Of a stretch of 64,000 nucleotides of DNA, positions 1-11,900 are shown one piece after another. Numbering within the stretch: the stretch's first letter is position 1; the number at the start of each line of letters is the position of its first letter. The notes beneath the pieces are model-generated. The model ran no database searches. It was not told the origin of the DNA and saw only the letters and a list, made by a program, of their open reading frames with translations. This DNA comes from Eustoma russellianum (lineage: Eukaryota; Streptophyta; Magnoliopsida; Gentianales; Gentianaceae), in assembly GCA_036186865.1 (NCBI GenBank), contig AP025045.1, positions 16,645,669 through 16,709,668 on the forward strand, written 5' to 3'. Position numbers and translations under genes: made by a program.

Positions 1-26
1 ATATGATTTTTCGGCGGGGTACAACA
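1..26 (-). mobile_element. terminal 26 bases of a minus-oriented LTR
   Basis: The bases ending at 26 read ggcggggtacaaca, the same terminus as the solo LTR ending at 12747. It is the 5' (TG) end of an LTR lying on the minus strand whose body is outside the window. The LINE ORF1 reading frame on the minus strand begins immediately after it, so the LTR interrupts that gene. The expected 5-bp target duplication would be aatcc (27-31), which cannot be checked because the other end is outside. Confidence 0.7.
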
Positions 27-430
27 AATCCGGTCCACACTAGATCGAACAGTGGCCATAGAGGGGCGGACGTACCAAAATGAGCCCACCAATGTATGGC
101 GACATGGAGCCGCAAATGTGGTTATTTCATCAGCAGAGAACTCAATCATTGGGGCACCTTTAAATCGTTGAATCGGTTTTGGGGCGATAGGAGTTTAAGA
201 TGATGAAAACAACGAAGCATAGGATTTAAACGATACCGATTTCGTAACTGACAGCTACGGCGGCCTTAGTGTGGCAGCAGTGTCCATTGGTGGTAAGCGT
301 TCAGGAAGAACAACTGAACTGAGATCAAAAGTCAGCAGCTGCCCTAGGCCGCTGATCGTGCGGTCGACGATGACAGTCTTCGTGATCACCATGTTTCACT
401 AGAGCAGAGAGCCGTTTTATATAAAATATA
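27..430 (-). pseudogene. LINE ORF1 5' fragment (DUF4283 domain)
   Basis: The minus strand encodes, from an ATG at 392-390, a short N-terminal segment and then a DUF4283-type stretch (RFKGAPMIEF, then GSFWYVRPSM) up to base 27, where an LTR terminus takes over. The same block occurs in LINE-A (FWYG near 7500) and LINE-B (TFWYGRPK near 12890). ORF1 of plant L1 elements is a nucleic-acid-binding protein that packages the LINE RNA. There are in-frame stops after about residue 45 and again before RFKG. The sequence is more GC-rich than its neighbours and differs clearly from LINE-A and LINE-B, so it belongs to another LINE subfamily. An AT-rich TATATAAA-like stretch lies just 5' of the ATG (about 415-440). 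Confidence 0.7.
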
Positions 431-1818
431 TATATAGCACGATTTAGAGTAGAAAAAGAAAGAAGAAATTGTGGTTAGAAAAATACCCCAAAAAATACCA
501 AGTGGACAAAATTGTGTAGAAACCGAATGATGGCATTTCGTCCTATTCTACCCACTCAAATCCCAACATGGCCGCCCCCTCCCTTGCAAGTTGAAGAAAA
601 GTTTTTTCCCATTTGTTTTCCACTACACAACAATATCCTACAGATTTTTACCCAAATTATCATATTTCCTCCCACTTTATCCTACATGAAAAATAAAACA
701 AAACCCCCTTTTCCTCTTTTCTCTCCTACAGGCCGGCCCCTCCCTTCCCAAGGAAACATTCTTTCCTTACACAACCTTACATCTATCACAACCTACACTC
801 TAACCTATCACTCAACCAAAAATTTTTATCTCCCCTCACCCCTCCATACCATCGACTGTAGATTCAAAGAAAAGGGGGAGACCCTTTTCTCTTTTCATTC
901 CCTATGCACTCCACTTTCTTACACAGTTCAATTCACCATCATTTCTTCCACCTTCTTCTAACCCACTCCACTCATTTTCAACTCTTCTCTCCCCTCTCCT
1001 CACTTTTGGCCAAGGCTATCATGACCGGAAAAACCCTTCTCTTTCTCCATTCCACACACTACACATCTTCAACTTCAACCCAACTTCCTCTCTTTCCTCT
1101 TAAAGAATCAAACAAGTTTTCCACTCCATTCCTCCCTCAATGGCCAAGACATCCAAGAGAAACCAAGAAGTTGTCTTCTTCTTCTCCATCCTACAATCCA
1201 ACATTTTTATTTTCTAAGAAAATCCTCTCTCTCTTTCAAGAAACAAAAAAGTCTTCCAACATTTTTCTTCTTGGGTGGTCGTGAGTTCAACAAGACAAAA
1301 AGGAGAGAAATCTTCTTTCTCTTCACATCATCGACACATCTCCAAGGTTAGGTTTCAACACTTACATCATCCAAGTAGTGACTCAATAAAATTGTAGCAA
1401 TAAGAACCAAGCCAAGACAAGGTAAGAACATGTTGAGAAACTGGGGTTTGAATAATTTGAAAATGCATGATTAAATGTTACGCATCTTTGAAATGCATGA
1501 TTTAAGTGTTGCATGACATGCATGCATGATAAATATGCCTTATATTCTTGTATATATTATTGTTTTACTAACGTGACATGAAGCGTTAAGGCTTTAATCA
1601 TATTGCAAACATATGTTGTGTTTATACTATTTTCAGGTGCCATGTTGAATGAACTAAACTAGTTCTTTTAACAAAGTGCTTAAAGAGATGAACTAAACTA
1701 GTTCATTAAATGAAGTGCTTAAGGAAACATACTTAAAAATGCCTATTGACAACAAATTTGAAATGAAAGTTCTACTCCACACTAAATATACACGCACAAA
1801 CGGATGCATATATATATA
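431..1818 (+). mobile_element. LTR-like fragment, plus orientation
   Basis: No coding potential is convincing here. The long CT-rich tract (about 540-1330) resembles, in reverse complement, the GA-rich part of the LTR at 40500-41280: both have a ...CCCACTCAA/CTTGA..GCCGCCCCC block and a later AAGGTAAGAA motif (1419 here). I therefore read it as a piece of a related LTR in the opposite orientation. At 1651-1665 and 1690-1704 the 15-mer GAACTAAACTAGTTC (6-bp inverted arms) is repeated inside a tandem duplication of about 39 bp. Boundaries are uncertain. Confidence 0.4.
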
Positions 1819-2277
1819 TTTTTTGATGAAAGGAGGTCATGCCCCCACATTTTATTTATAGGCCCTCACTTATGGCGGAGGAAAATCATATAAGTATGAA
1901 TACAAATGATATCCCAAAGAAAAAGCATGTAACAGCTAAGAGGACGAAATACATGACAATGAAGACGTAGAAATGGTGAGTTGGGGGAAGGACATCCACT
2001 GTGGATATGATATGCCTCATTAAAACCTTAGCAAGCAAAACCACACTTGTGGATAAAATCTTACACGAAGGAAAAAAGAGTACATATTTATCCACTATGG
2101 ATCCAATAATGTACATTGCCATAATAATCGAGAACAACTACGTGGTCGATGAGTGTTAGCCGCCGTGGTTGTAATGCCCAACATCAAGTGATCCATGCAA
2201 AAGAATACGAAAAACGTTTAGCCCGAAAAAGCACTAGTAAAAACAACACTAGTTCCAGTGAGAGAGACGTACCCAAC

Positions 2278-2305
2278 CTGCCTGCATCAAAGGTAATGCA
2301 GGCAG
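2278..2305 (-). repeat. 3'-region hairpin 1 of LINE-A
   Basis: Perfect 10-bp inverted repeat, arms CTGCCTGCAT and ATGCAGGCAG, 8-base loop. It is preceded by gtaccca, which also precedes the hairpins at 45895 and 50341. Confidence 0.8.
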
Positions 2306-2473
2306 AGAAAATATCGTATGGCCAATCCATGTGGAAGACACGCATGTTAACACATCAGACAGTATCCATGAAACCTCACAAAAAGAGAGTGCCGAAGTAT
2401 TCCAAGGAACAGACAACCAAATAGAAAGCTATTGTATTGCTGAATGCGTAAAAGAAGTAATAAAGTACATAGG

Positions 2474-2503
2474 CTGCCTGTATCAGCAAAGTGATACAGG
2501 CAG
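2474..2503 (-). repeat. 3'-region hairpin 2 of LINE-A
   Basis: Perfect 12-bp inverted repeat, arms CTGCCTGTATCA and TGATACAGGCAG, 6-base loop, just downstream (in LINE sense) of the RNase H frame. It lies 196 bp from hairpin 1 and shares the CTGCCTG core. Confidence 0.85.
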
Positions 2504-2514
2504 AAATAAAGACC

Positions 2515-5500
2515 TTAGCCATATCCACCGTGCAAATATGATGTAGTCAAATCAGTGAAAAGGCAGCCTCTTGCGATCGATGGCAGTGACTGTAGGATAG
2601 TGACCTGGGTCAGTAGATGATGCTGCAACGCATGTGTAGCTAAATGATGCGCCACTGCATTAGTCTCTCTTGGTCTGTATACAAGTTCAGAAAGCGTGAG
2701 GTGTAGAAAAGAGCGTAGTCTATCCAAATCATGTAGGAAATCCCCATAGATAACAGCTGTACTATTCAACAACTGCAAAATTGCCATACAATTTGTCTCT
2801 ATGATGAATTCCATGTGATAGAAAGAATAATATATAGTAGCATATGTTAAGGCCTGAATTTCAGCCCATAAAGGTGTCAATTTCGGCAATGAGAATGCAA
2901 TTGCCAAAACTAATGATCCTACCGAGTCTCGAATGATCGCACCCCCTGCAGCGCCTCTTCTTCCTGCATTGGCATCCACATTTAGTTTTAATCAGCCCGA
3001 AGAATGTGGCTGCCAACGAACTATGGTATGGCGCTAACACGAATATAAGGTGATAATCCAATCGACACCAATTCTGGCAATGTTTGTGCAAAATATTTCC
3101 CTGACACCGAAGAGCAACAACTGTAGATATCTATCTGAATTCTCTCTTCAAGTCTATTTGAATTATATAGTTCAGATCCAAAGACTATACTCGCATATTC
3201 TTTCTAAATATTCCAACAGATAAAATGAGTTACGACAACTTTAAACTTCCTTCTCATAGAGGAGGTTGGACCATCAAAAACCACAATATATTTCCGCCAT
3301 ATTTCCGCAATTCAGAGACAATGTAAAAATAGATGACTTGTTTCATTGGTTACCGTCCGACAAAAAGGACATTGTGTTTGGAATACCACTGTTAAGCACC
3401 GAAGATTATCAGGTAGCGAAAGAGCCCCAAAATGTAATTTCCAAAAAACACCCTTGATGCGTTAGAGATACATGGCCACCATATATATCTGTAGGTTTGC
3501 AAAGATGCACGTGATGTGCGCATTCTTCATATGCACTCTTTAGTGTGAATTGGCCTTGTGCATCTGGCTTCCAATTGAGACCGGTTGGCCCCATTCACAC
3601 TCGTTCTTGACAAAACGTATTAATCCTTTAAATGCGCTTCCAATCCGGAGAGTCATATAGTAAAGCTCGGTAATGCATCCGTCTTCCATATTTGTGATGC
3701 ATATATATCGCCCATAATGTTGAACGTTGATGATAAGACCACCAAATTTGACACTCATACGCTTTATGTAAAGAAGATAAGGACCTAACTCCAAGGCCGC
3801 CCTCCAATGTAGGGAAACATACATCCTGCCATGATCGCTAGTGATGTTTTCCAGGCCAAACGAAGTGTGGCACTTTCTTTTCCAATTCCTTAATAATGCT
3901 TATTAGTAATTTGGACGGCAAGCAAATGCAAAGGAATAAATGATAAAACTGGCCGTATGAAGACTAACCTGTTTGCTGCACTAAGAATTTTAGTGGACCA
4001 CCCAGCCAAGCATTTGTCAAAAGGATCTGATATAGCTGCACAGTGAGATGCTCGAAAAATTCCCTTATGTATTGGGGGCACCCAGATAACGCATTGGCAA
4101 TGATGAAAGACGCATGCATAGTAGCTCTGCCATACGCAGTTCTGCCTGATTGATGCTAACAACCACTAAACTTTTACTAAAATTACCTTTTGTCCCGATG
4201 CCTGCTGATATTGTTGCAGAAAATATGTAAAACGGCGTAAGTTAATCGACAAAGCATTGAAAAATATGAGTAAATCATCAGCATACCCCAAACTAGATGG
4301 GGTAGGAACTCGGCCTTAACTAAAACCACATAGCCAGCATCTCTCCACCAATGTCTTCAATCCTCTGCTAAATCTTTCAGACGCGAGAATAAATAATATA
4401 GGCGACAATGGATCTCCCTGTTAACACCACGACCCAGACTAAAAAACTACATAGCCTACCGTTAATTAATACCAAGCATTTCGCAGCAGATAAATTATTG
4501 AGAATGAGTCGAACAAAGGAGTGAAAGCCCATCTTCAGAAACAAACAACCAAGATACTCCCAACTTACCCTATCAAAAGCCTTAGCCACATCCAATTTGA
4601 CAATGGCACGACCTCCTCGCTAAGGTTTATCTAATAAATGTACCATCTCTTTTGCCATCAATATTTGCTCTGCTATGCCACGGCCTGGCATAAATTCCGA
4701 TTGCTCCGGTGAGATCAGTCATGGAAGAAGTAGTTCTATCCAAGTAGATACGAGACGTGTTACCATTTTTGAGATAAAATTGGTAAGAGAAATTAGACGG
4801 AAATCTACAAACGTCTCTGGAGAGTGCACCTTGGGTATCAAAGTGATAAGAGAAGATGCCATCGGTGTAGGTACCCTATCGCCTAGGAAAAATTCCTGTA
4901 CTGATTTAAGGACATCCAGCTGTATAATATACCAACAATGTCTATAAAACTAACCATGATAACCTCCGGACCTGCTACACTTGTCGGACTTAAAGCCCGT
5001 ACCGCCTCTTTGACCTCAGGAATTTGGGGCATAGCAATCAAGCTTGCGTTATCCGACTCTGTTAGGGAAGGAGTAATATACTGAAGAACAGTGTCGTGAT
5101 TTGTTATTGCCTCTGCCTGAAAGAGAACAGAATAGAAATGTGTAGCCTCATCCGGAATATCGGTGTTTGAGACATATTCTTGACCCTTCGCAGACTTTAT
5201 GCGCGCAATGCGCTGTTTGCACCGGTGACCCTTTACGATATTATGAAAATAGGATGTATTAGCATAGCCTTCCTGCATCCAATGGACTCTTGCTTTCTAC
5301 TGCTAGTATTGAAAAACACGAGATTGAGCTAGCAATAACTGTGCCTTCGCCTTATGATAATTTTCTCGATGAATATCAGATGGATCGTTATCATAGATGG
5401 CCTCGGTTTGCACTACTACAGATTCGGCCTCAGAGACTGCGTCAAATACATTGCCAAAGACTGTTTTATTCCAATATCGAAGATCTGCCTTCAACCTATG

Positions 5501-6315
5501 CAGCTTATTAAGAAACCTTTCATTCATTCAGTGGTGGGATAAGAGTCCCTAGAGTGCCGAATAAAATCTTTATAGTCAAGATGGGACACCCACATATCCA
5601 GAAAGAAAAAAGAACGTGGGCCTGTCAAAGTGGAATCTCGACATGTAAGAAATAGTGGGGCATGATAAGATGTAGTTATGTTCAGATGTTGAACCAGCAA
5701 TGTATCAAAAAGTTCATAGAAAGAGGGTGAACAAAGAAAGCGGTCCATCCATCTACTCACCCTTCCAAAACCACGTCCGTCTGACCATGTGTACTTAGAA
5801 CCCTGAAAAGGTAATTCAAGTAAACCAACATATTAATCATTTGTATGAAGTCCGTGATCTATCGCAGTAGGGAGCGAAGCATCCCTATGCTCATCTAGCG
5901 ATGCAAATGTGTTGAAATCTCCACCTATCATCCAAGGATCTCTGATGTTCTGCGAGAAAGTTAAGAGATCAGACCACAACTCCCTACGTGCAGCCATTGT
6001 ATGTGGTCCACATACTGTCGTCCACCAGAAAAATTTTCTTGAGGGTATCCACTGAAACCTAAAAGAAATATTCCGTATGCCATAAGATATGTCTACATGA
6101 TGCAGAATAGTGGCATTCCAAAAAACCCAGATGTTGCGGTCAGTCGAAATAGAGGCTTTGGAAAAGCTTGGCTTGATCCAAAAATATTCAAATTTTTTGG
6201 CAAACAAGTCTGGCTGAATAATAACAAGCAAATGAATATGATGTTGACGCACTAAATATTGTACTCGGTTAGAGGAATAGCGCAATCCCCTTACATTCCA
6301 TGTTAAACAATTCAT
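2515..6315 (-). pseudogene. LINE-A ORF2 relic: endonuclease, reverse transcriptase, RNase H
   Basis: ORF2 would make the enzyme for target-primed reverse transcription. The endonuclease (6315-5833) starts MNCLTWNVRG and has GGDFN, but the glutamate of the usual LEP motif is Q (IIQPD), which should inactivate it. A linker region follows (5760-4883, ending in the LSPTS block). The RT palm has LDVAKAFDRV near 4590 and YADD near 4275 instead of the FADD of the other copies. zf-RVT remnants lie at 4160-3410. RNase H (about 2990-2515) has VDAN and AEIQAL, but IETNC replaces the usual IETDC aspartate. At least seven breaks separate these blocks. The start ATG overlaps the ORF1 stop as ATGA (6312-6315). 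Confidence 0.85.
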
Positions 6316-7780
6316 TTTGGAGATGGGGGCTCCAAACTTGAAGCTGCCCTAGTAATTATAACAGACAGAGGCGGCCGACGAATATCCTTTTTCTTAGTAT
6401 GGTGCCGTTTTTTGATGCAGTCCACCAATCCATGCAGTAAGGTTGGACCCATCGGGTCTCTCGGAATCTCAGATAATGCTTCTGCAAATGGATCATGTGC
6501 CTGTACAAGCTGTGTGAAATCATAAGCTGCGTCATGTAGATCCTGCTCATCATCTGATGGTTCAATATTTAGTGCCTCTGAATCTGATAGATGTCGTGAT
6601 CGTGGAGAATGAGCTAGTGTCGGCTGAGGCAAAGGTTCCACTGAAGCTGAAATTAAACGCATAATATCTTACTTCTCCGGGATATTAATGTCTACACCTG
6701 TGTATCATGCTGCATGTCCGACGTAGGCTAGTTTATTGCATCTGCATGAGTATCAGGCAATTCAAAATTCTCAGGTTGCAACTCTGTCTGTGCAGGTGGG
6801 AAATCACAAGAATGTACAGGATTCATTAAGGACATTGACGGGCATGCATCATGCCCCTCCACAACCACTTTATCCTTTTTAGGTGTCCATCGCTGTCTTG
6901 GTGCATCTGTCTCCTTCGATTGTGGTTGGGGAGGTAGCGATACATCCTTAGCAGTCGTATGTTGTTTTATGACTATTTTACAATTGATGGTGGAATGTCC
7001 TAAGATACGCCAGCGAGAGCAGTAAGATGGCTTGTCCTCATAATTTACTGGCTGGAAGAAATGAAAATCATGACTCTGAATGTAAACCCGTGATGGCAAG
7101 TCTTTGGAAACATCTATCTTAACACATACCTAAGCAACTGATGGACGCAACAGATTTGCAGTGGCATTATCTGCCTTAAGCGGTGTGCCAATCAATCGTG
7201 CTATTTGAAATAGAGCTTCTGTTGTATGAAGACAAATTGGTAATCCAGGTAAGGGAACCCACACTTGGACAATGGGCGTATCAACCTTATGATCAAAATC
7301 ATATGACCATTTTATAATTGTCATGTGGAACCCCGGGACATTAAAAACTTGATGTGCAAAATATCCAATATAATCGGCTTCAAGATCAAAATTAATCAAT
7401 ACATGCGACGAATCAAGCAAACTGTCTTTCATATCTCCAGAAAATCCAACCTTTTCAATCCATGATCGAATAGCCTCCAGTCATTGGCAGCCATACCAAA
7501 AAGTACTGATCAAGCGATATCGTAAAGAATCCGTGAGGGCAGTGACCTCCCCCTTTGAAAAACTGATGGTTGGGACTCTTTTATATTTGGAGGCCTGTTT
7601 CGGTGGAAGTTGTTGTCGAGAAACGCCATAACCTGCAACCACCGAGGCAAGCGAACGAGGGTCATGCTACTGCATTGAAACAGAATCGCGGATGAAAAAG
7701 AAGGAGAGCAGAATTAGGAAGCGCCAGAGACGGGACGAGATCAAACATCGCGATCAGCCGCCAAACCTTGGGGAGACGCC
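6312..7780 (-). pseudogene. LINE-A ORF1 relic (DUF4283 plus CCHC knuckle)
   Basis: The frame includes DPRSLASVVAG near 7650, the DUF4283 core (KYKRVP, FWYG near 7500; then WVPLPGLP near 7260), a CCHC-type knuckle near 7030 reading YCSRWRILGHSTINC, where the second cysteine is replaced by tryptophan, and an acidic C-terminal tail ending at 6312. ORF1 binds LINE RNA. Stops occur near 7430 and 7100, and a further stop or frameshift lies near 7670. The tail contains the conserved RWTPKK element (near 6880) also seen at 13490 and 18200. The stop codon is shared with the ORF2 start. Confidence 0.8.
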
Positions 7781-7903
7781 GCCACAACCATTGCTTTCTT
7801 TAATACATTGTTTGCTTCTTCCGGTATCCTATTCTGATCAAAACTATTATTTTTTTTCTTTTGGTCGTATCGCTACCAAGGATCAGCAATCCTTTGCGTC
7901 GGT
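7781..7903 (+). mobile_element. LINE-B, 5' part (before the solo LTR)
   Basis: The plus strand encodes the N-terminal end of LINE ORF1 (DQQSFASVV at the LTR junction), matching SLASVV of LINE-A. The frame is cut at 7903 by the solo LTR and resumes at 12753: the TSD codon TCG and the split next codon read S-V-L, followed by RSTGP. The junction with LINE-A (head to head) is somewhere in 7690-7800 and I cannot place it exactly. Confidence 0.65.
7899..7903. repeat. target-site duplication TCGGT, left copy
   Basis: Matches 12748-12752 exactly; flanks the TG...CA ends of the solo LTR. Confidence 0.9.
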
Positions 7904-8304
7904 TGTGGCGCCCCGCGTCCCGGCCCAGCCGGAACCGGTGCACCCGCCGTACTTCATTAAGGAGAGTATCAGGCGTCGATCCATAACGTATCGTAATCCA
8001 TTATAAAATGCATGGATTTTTGCGCTTATACATCATCAAGTAAGCGAAACCGTGGCAGAATAAAAATTTTAAATTAAAAACATCCACAAGATAATCCTTA
8101 GTTTACAACCCAAGTAAAATGTGCCAAAATCCTCAAAAGTAAATGTTTCCCAACACGATTACATAATCAATCATCAGTCCTAATCGGCATGTCATGTCTC
8201 CTATTCCATCCATCCTTCGCAGCAGTCACGGGTAGGAAACCCTAAGTTCATCCTCAATCCATTCAACTTTGTTCCCTGCAGCCTCTGGGAGGAAAAACAA
8301 GGGG

Positions 8305-8322
8305 TGAGTGACAAAGTCACCA
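8305..8322 (-). promoter_or_regulatory. LTR hairpin beside the TACTTGC / CACCCC frame (solo LTR)
   Basis: Core arms GTGAC (8308-8312) and GTCAC (8316-8320) with a 3-base loop; two more pairs form outside a bulged base. In LTR sense it is preceded by TACTTGC and followed by CTCACCCC, as at 24656 and 63201. It probably lies in the R region; its role is unknown. Confidence 0.55.
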
Positions 8323-8734
8323 GCAAGTATACTATAATAATAGAGGATTAAATGGAAAGTGCATACAAGAACCGAACCCCAAAAATTTCAGTTTAGAAAT
8401 GTACCTGTCCTCCATCCAATATTCGATAGTGATCAACACTTAATGCATCAAGATCTTAGTTTAAACAAAATCGTTACTTAATAAAGAACATAACAATAAA
8501 AGACTGTAACTTGCATCAACTCATAACCTAACAACGATCATTACTTAATGAGGTCATACTTAGGAGCTACAAAGTTATAACAACTTAGCCTAAGTATCAT
8601 GTGTCACTACACAATGACTCAATAAACGTGACATGCATACATATGTACGTGTGATGCATCATGATAAGAATGAGAATATGATCTTTCATGCTTTTCTTTC
8701 AAAACATCATCGTCAAGAAAACCATAGAGTGTTC

Positions 8735-8949
8735 AGATCTATCTTCCCGGATCTAAGGCGGTAACGTCTTCCCTTCGAATCTATTATTCCCGGATTCGGA
8801 ACGGTAACGTCATCACTTATCGGGTCTATTCTCTCTGGGCCCGAACGGTCATTATCAGGTCTATTCTCTCTGGGCCTGAACGGTCATTCTCAGGTCTATT
8901 CTCTCCGGGCCTGAACGGTTATATCATTAGATCAATTAACCCCGGATCT
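8735..8949 (-). repeat. six-unit hairpin array in the solo LTR
   Basis: Six units spaced 35-44 bp each contain an inverted repeat around a 10-11 base pyrimidine-rich loop: AGATC/GATCT (8735, 8750), GAATC/GATTC (8777, 8793), CGGGTC/GGCCCG (8821, 8838), CAGGTC/GGCCTG (8856, 8873), the same again (8891, 8908), and AGATC/GATCT (8929, 8945). Five units are followed by a CGGTAACG- or CGGTCAT-like spacer. Stem sequences differ between units while pairing is kept, apart from one T/G position in units 3-5 (a wobble on the plus strand, A/C on the LTR-sense strand). Confidence 0.8.
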
Positions 8950-11900
8950 GGGCGGGTCCTTACTGGCCAGGAACATACGCACATGGTACCGGTGGGAAAC
9001 GTTCTTTTAAAACCGGATCATTTCTTTAAAAACGCTTTTCATCTTTCTTTCGCATAAAACAAATGCCATAAATCATGTAAGTGACGATGATGCAATGCAT
9101 GACATGTAATATGCAAACCATGACATAATGCGTTACATATACACATATGTACAACTCGTCGTTATGCTGGAAAAATTTCCAGCATGAACACTCCTTATAT
9201 TCGGCCCTGAACCCTTGTGGTTAGGCCCACTAACAATAATGCTCGTCATGCGTATGCATAAGAATGCCTTATTTTTTCATAATAAAATTCTCGTGATGAT
9301 ACAAAATGCGTAAGACACTTAGTTTAATTAATCACGAAACAAGGCTGCTGAATTTTGGGAACTCAGCGCCCCTTTCTTTGGTCTTTCATGTAAGCCCATT
9401 AACCTCTTTTAATTTGGGCCAGCTTTGAAAACTTATTATTAACATTCCATTAATTGATCATTATAAGCCCATCGAATAACTAGCCTAAGTCAATCCGGTT
9501 AAGGCCATATAATAAGTTCCTCAATTCTGCCCAAAATCTCCGATTAGTGATGCCCACTTATTTATGGTGTTTACCCTTCAATTAGTCATTCTAAAAATAA
9601 GTGGTTTTCATAGATGGGTTCACCTATGTCTTAAGTAGTTAATGAATAAATTTCGCGGATTTATAATATCGTTAAAGGTATCCTTTATCCTTTTCCTTAA
9701 AACCGCTACATGCAGATTTCTGGAGTGACCGATTTTACTATAAATTTTAGTGTGACCACACCGTAACTCCTTTTTCAGAAATTCCAAATCTCGAGCTTAT
9801 TAGACACCTTGAACTAGTATCATACTGAAAATTGGCCCAATTTCATATTCCTAAGGTCTATTTTCCGGTGACTCATCATGTCATATAAAATCAGACCAGT
9901 CCAGTAAAATTTTCAGCATGACCAGTTTTGGCGAAAATTTCATTAAAAATAATCCGTAACTTCTTTTAACGAAATTCTAACTCTCACATCTAATATACAC
10001 ATAAGGCTAGTGTCATACCAAAAATCATTTAAATTGAATGTCCCTAAGGTCTCTTTTCGGGTCTAACAAAACAGCCCAAAAATCTGTCCTGTTCCAGTAA
10101 ATTTCCTAGTTTGTCACATTTCCTTCCTAAATGGCCATAACTTGTATCGTTTGTCATAACCACTTATTAAGCTTCAAAATTACCCCTTTTTATAGGAAAT
10201 CTACAGGTTCAACACACTACAAACATTATGGGAAATCTCCTTCAAAACAGTTTGTACACCACATACATCATCCTTTGGATAGACATACCACATTCCCACG
10301 AAAACAATATTAACAACGATTTTTGGTGCATACGCACCCTAGTTACCAACAGGCCTTTTTGGTACATGCAAGGCAAAATAATATGTCCACAAGAAACATG
10401 TTAGTCTTAACACACAAAGGCATAACCTTGTCTCCACTTTACCCCATAATCTATCATTTCATGCAAAACCACCCCTTTTCTTTAACCCTCTTTACCGTGT
10501 GCCCTAATCATGGAAAAGAAGAGATCTTTAGCATGTTCATCCTAGATTACAACATCATAGTGCATAAGACCACTAAAGAATCCACCTTTAAGCAAGAACT
10601 CACACAAATACTCCACTTAGCCCCCAGGCCGAAAGGTTATGCATAATGGCTTAGCATATCACAACTAAGATTAAATCTTAAGGATTATCTAGCCATTCAT
10701 GCAAGCACTCTCACATTCAAGCCTCAAAAAGTATAGTGTGCTTGCCTTTGAAGTCCTTGGATTTTGCTTGAACTTGTTGGTATGAGAAGCATTTCCTCCC
10801 ATCTTCTCCTATTACATTCGGTGTATAGTATTTGTTAGCCACTTCTTTATTTTCATAATTTAACTAGGTGGAGGGTTAGATGATCTTACCACTTGCATCT
10901 TGAACGGGTTTAGAACAATCCACTCTTGCTAAGGCACTACCTTGGTTTGGTGTCTTGAAAATCTTCGCCTAAACCATGTAGTTCACAGTTTTGTCAAAAA
11001 AAAGAGTGATGCTATGTAAGCTTCATTCCTTCAAGTGTAACTTCCTAAGGATTGTGGAGGGTGATCTTACCTAGATAAGCCTTGAGGTTGTAGAATTCTT
11101 GGACTCTCCTTAGCTCCTCTTCCCGCCGACTCTTTGAGAGGAGAGGAAGGATCACTTTCTAATTGAAAGAGCCTCTTCAATATCTTTTATTTAAGTGGAT
11201 AGGGAAAAGACTCTCTTGTAGTAAGGAAAGTGGAAATTAACTCCCCCCTTAGTTATGCAGCCGGCGGCTCCTTCATGGGAAGAGGGAAAGACACTCTTTA
11301 AATGACAACCCTCATACATCCTAACTACATTGTTCATTTAAGGTTCTCTAATAATTTTGAATGTAATGACTTATCCCCCCTAGGGCCTTATGGCCGAAAC
11401 ACACATATGTATTCCATATATACATTTTCTAATGTATATATGTATATGTATGTATGTATATGTATTTATCTCATATCATGATCAGTTGGGTGTACTTTTC
11501 TTAATCATAAATTCATTAGGCTGCCCTTTTTGTGCCTATGGCCGATATATATATATATACATATATCTATCCCACATTTATTTTTTTCATAATTCTTGCC
11601 CACATGTGTATAGTTATATATATACCCGTATAATATATGTATATAGGCCTATATATATATTTGTACTTCCTTTGAAATAAGTCACAAACCTTAAAAGAAA
11701 TCCTTTTATTGTCATATACATGCCTAGATTCGTATACACGTATATATATACCGATATGTATATCCACATGTATTAGTCATAATCTATCCATTTAATAGAT
11801 CTTGTTGTTACACCTTAGAACATAAACATGGATGATCCACTTTGATATAAAGTATGCTTAGGTCTCTGAAATTCATGAAGTATCAAGAAGGTACATAGGG

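Larger units (their letters stand above)
1819..7780 (-). mobile_element. LINE-A, L1-type non-LTR retrotransposon, near full length
   Basis: The element reads right to left: ORF1, ORF2 (endonuclease, RT, zf-RVT, RNase H), a 3' region with hairpins, and an A-tract (T run 1819-1824 on the plus strand). Its last 60 or so bases match the 3' ends of LINE-D and LINE-E (CCGCCATAAGTGAGGG here, TGCCACAAGTGAGGG and CGCCACAAGTAAGGG there). The 5' end is not sharply defined; ORF1-like sequence continues to about 7780, where the opposing LINE-B begins. I could not identify a target-site duplication. Both ORFs are broken by stops and frameshifts, so it is not autonomous. Confidence 0.85.

Noticed and set aside
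512..1284. Overlapping plus-strand open frames of 149 and 126 codons
   Set aside because: CT-rich low-complexity translation (runs of S, T, L, F, H, P) with no domain; the block resembles LTR sequence found elsewhere in reverse orientation.
7692..8006. 104-codon frame that looks like a gene start
   Set aside because: Chimeric: first part antisense to LINE-A, middle LINE-B ORF1, last part LTR.
8735..8949. Regularly spaced repeats suggesting a CRISPR array
   Set aside because: Units are not identical, spacers are conserved rather than unique, and the sequence is plant LTR.
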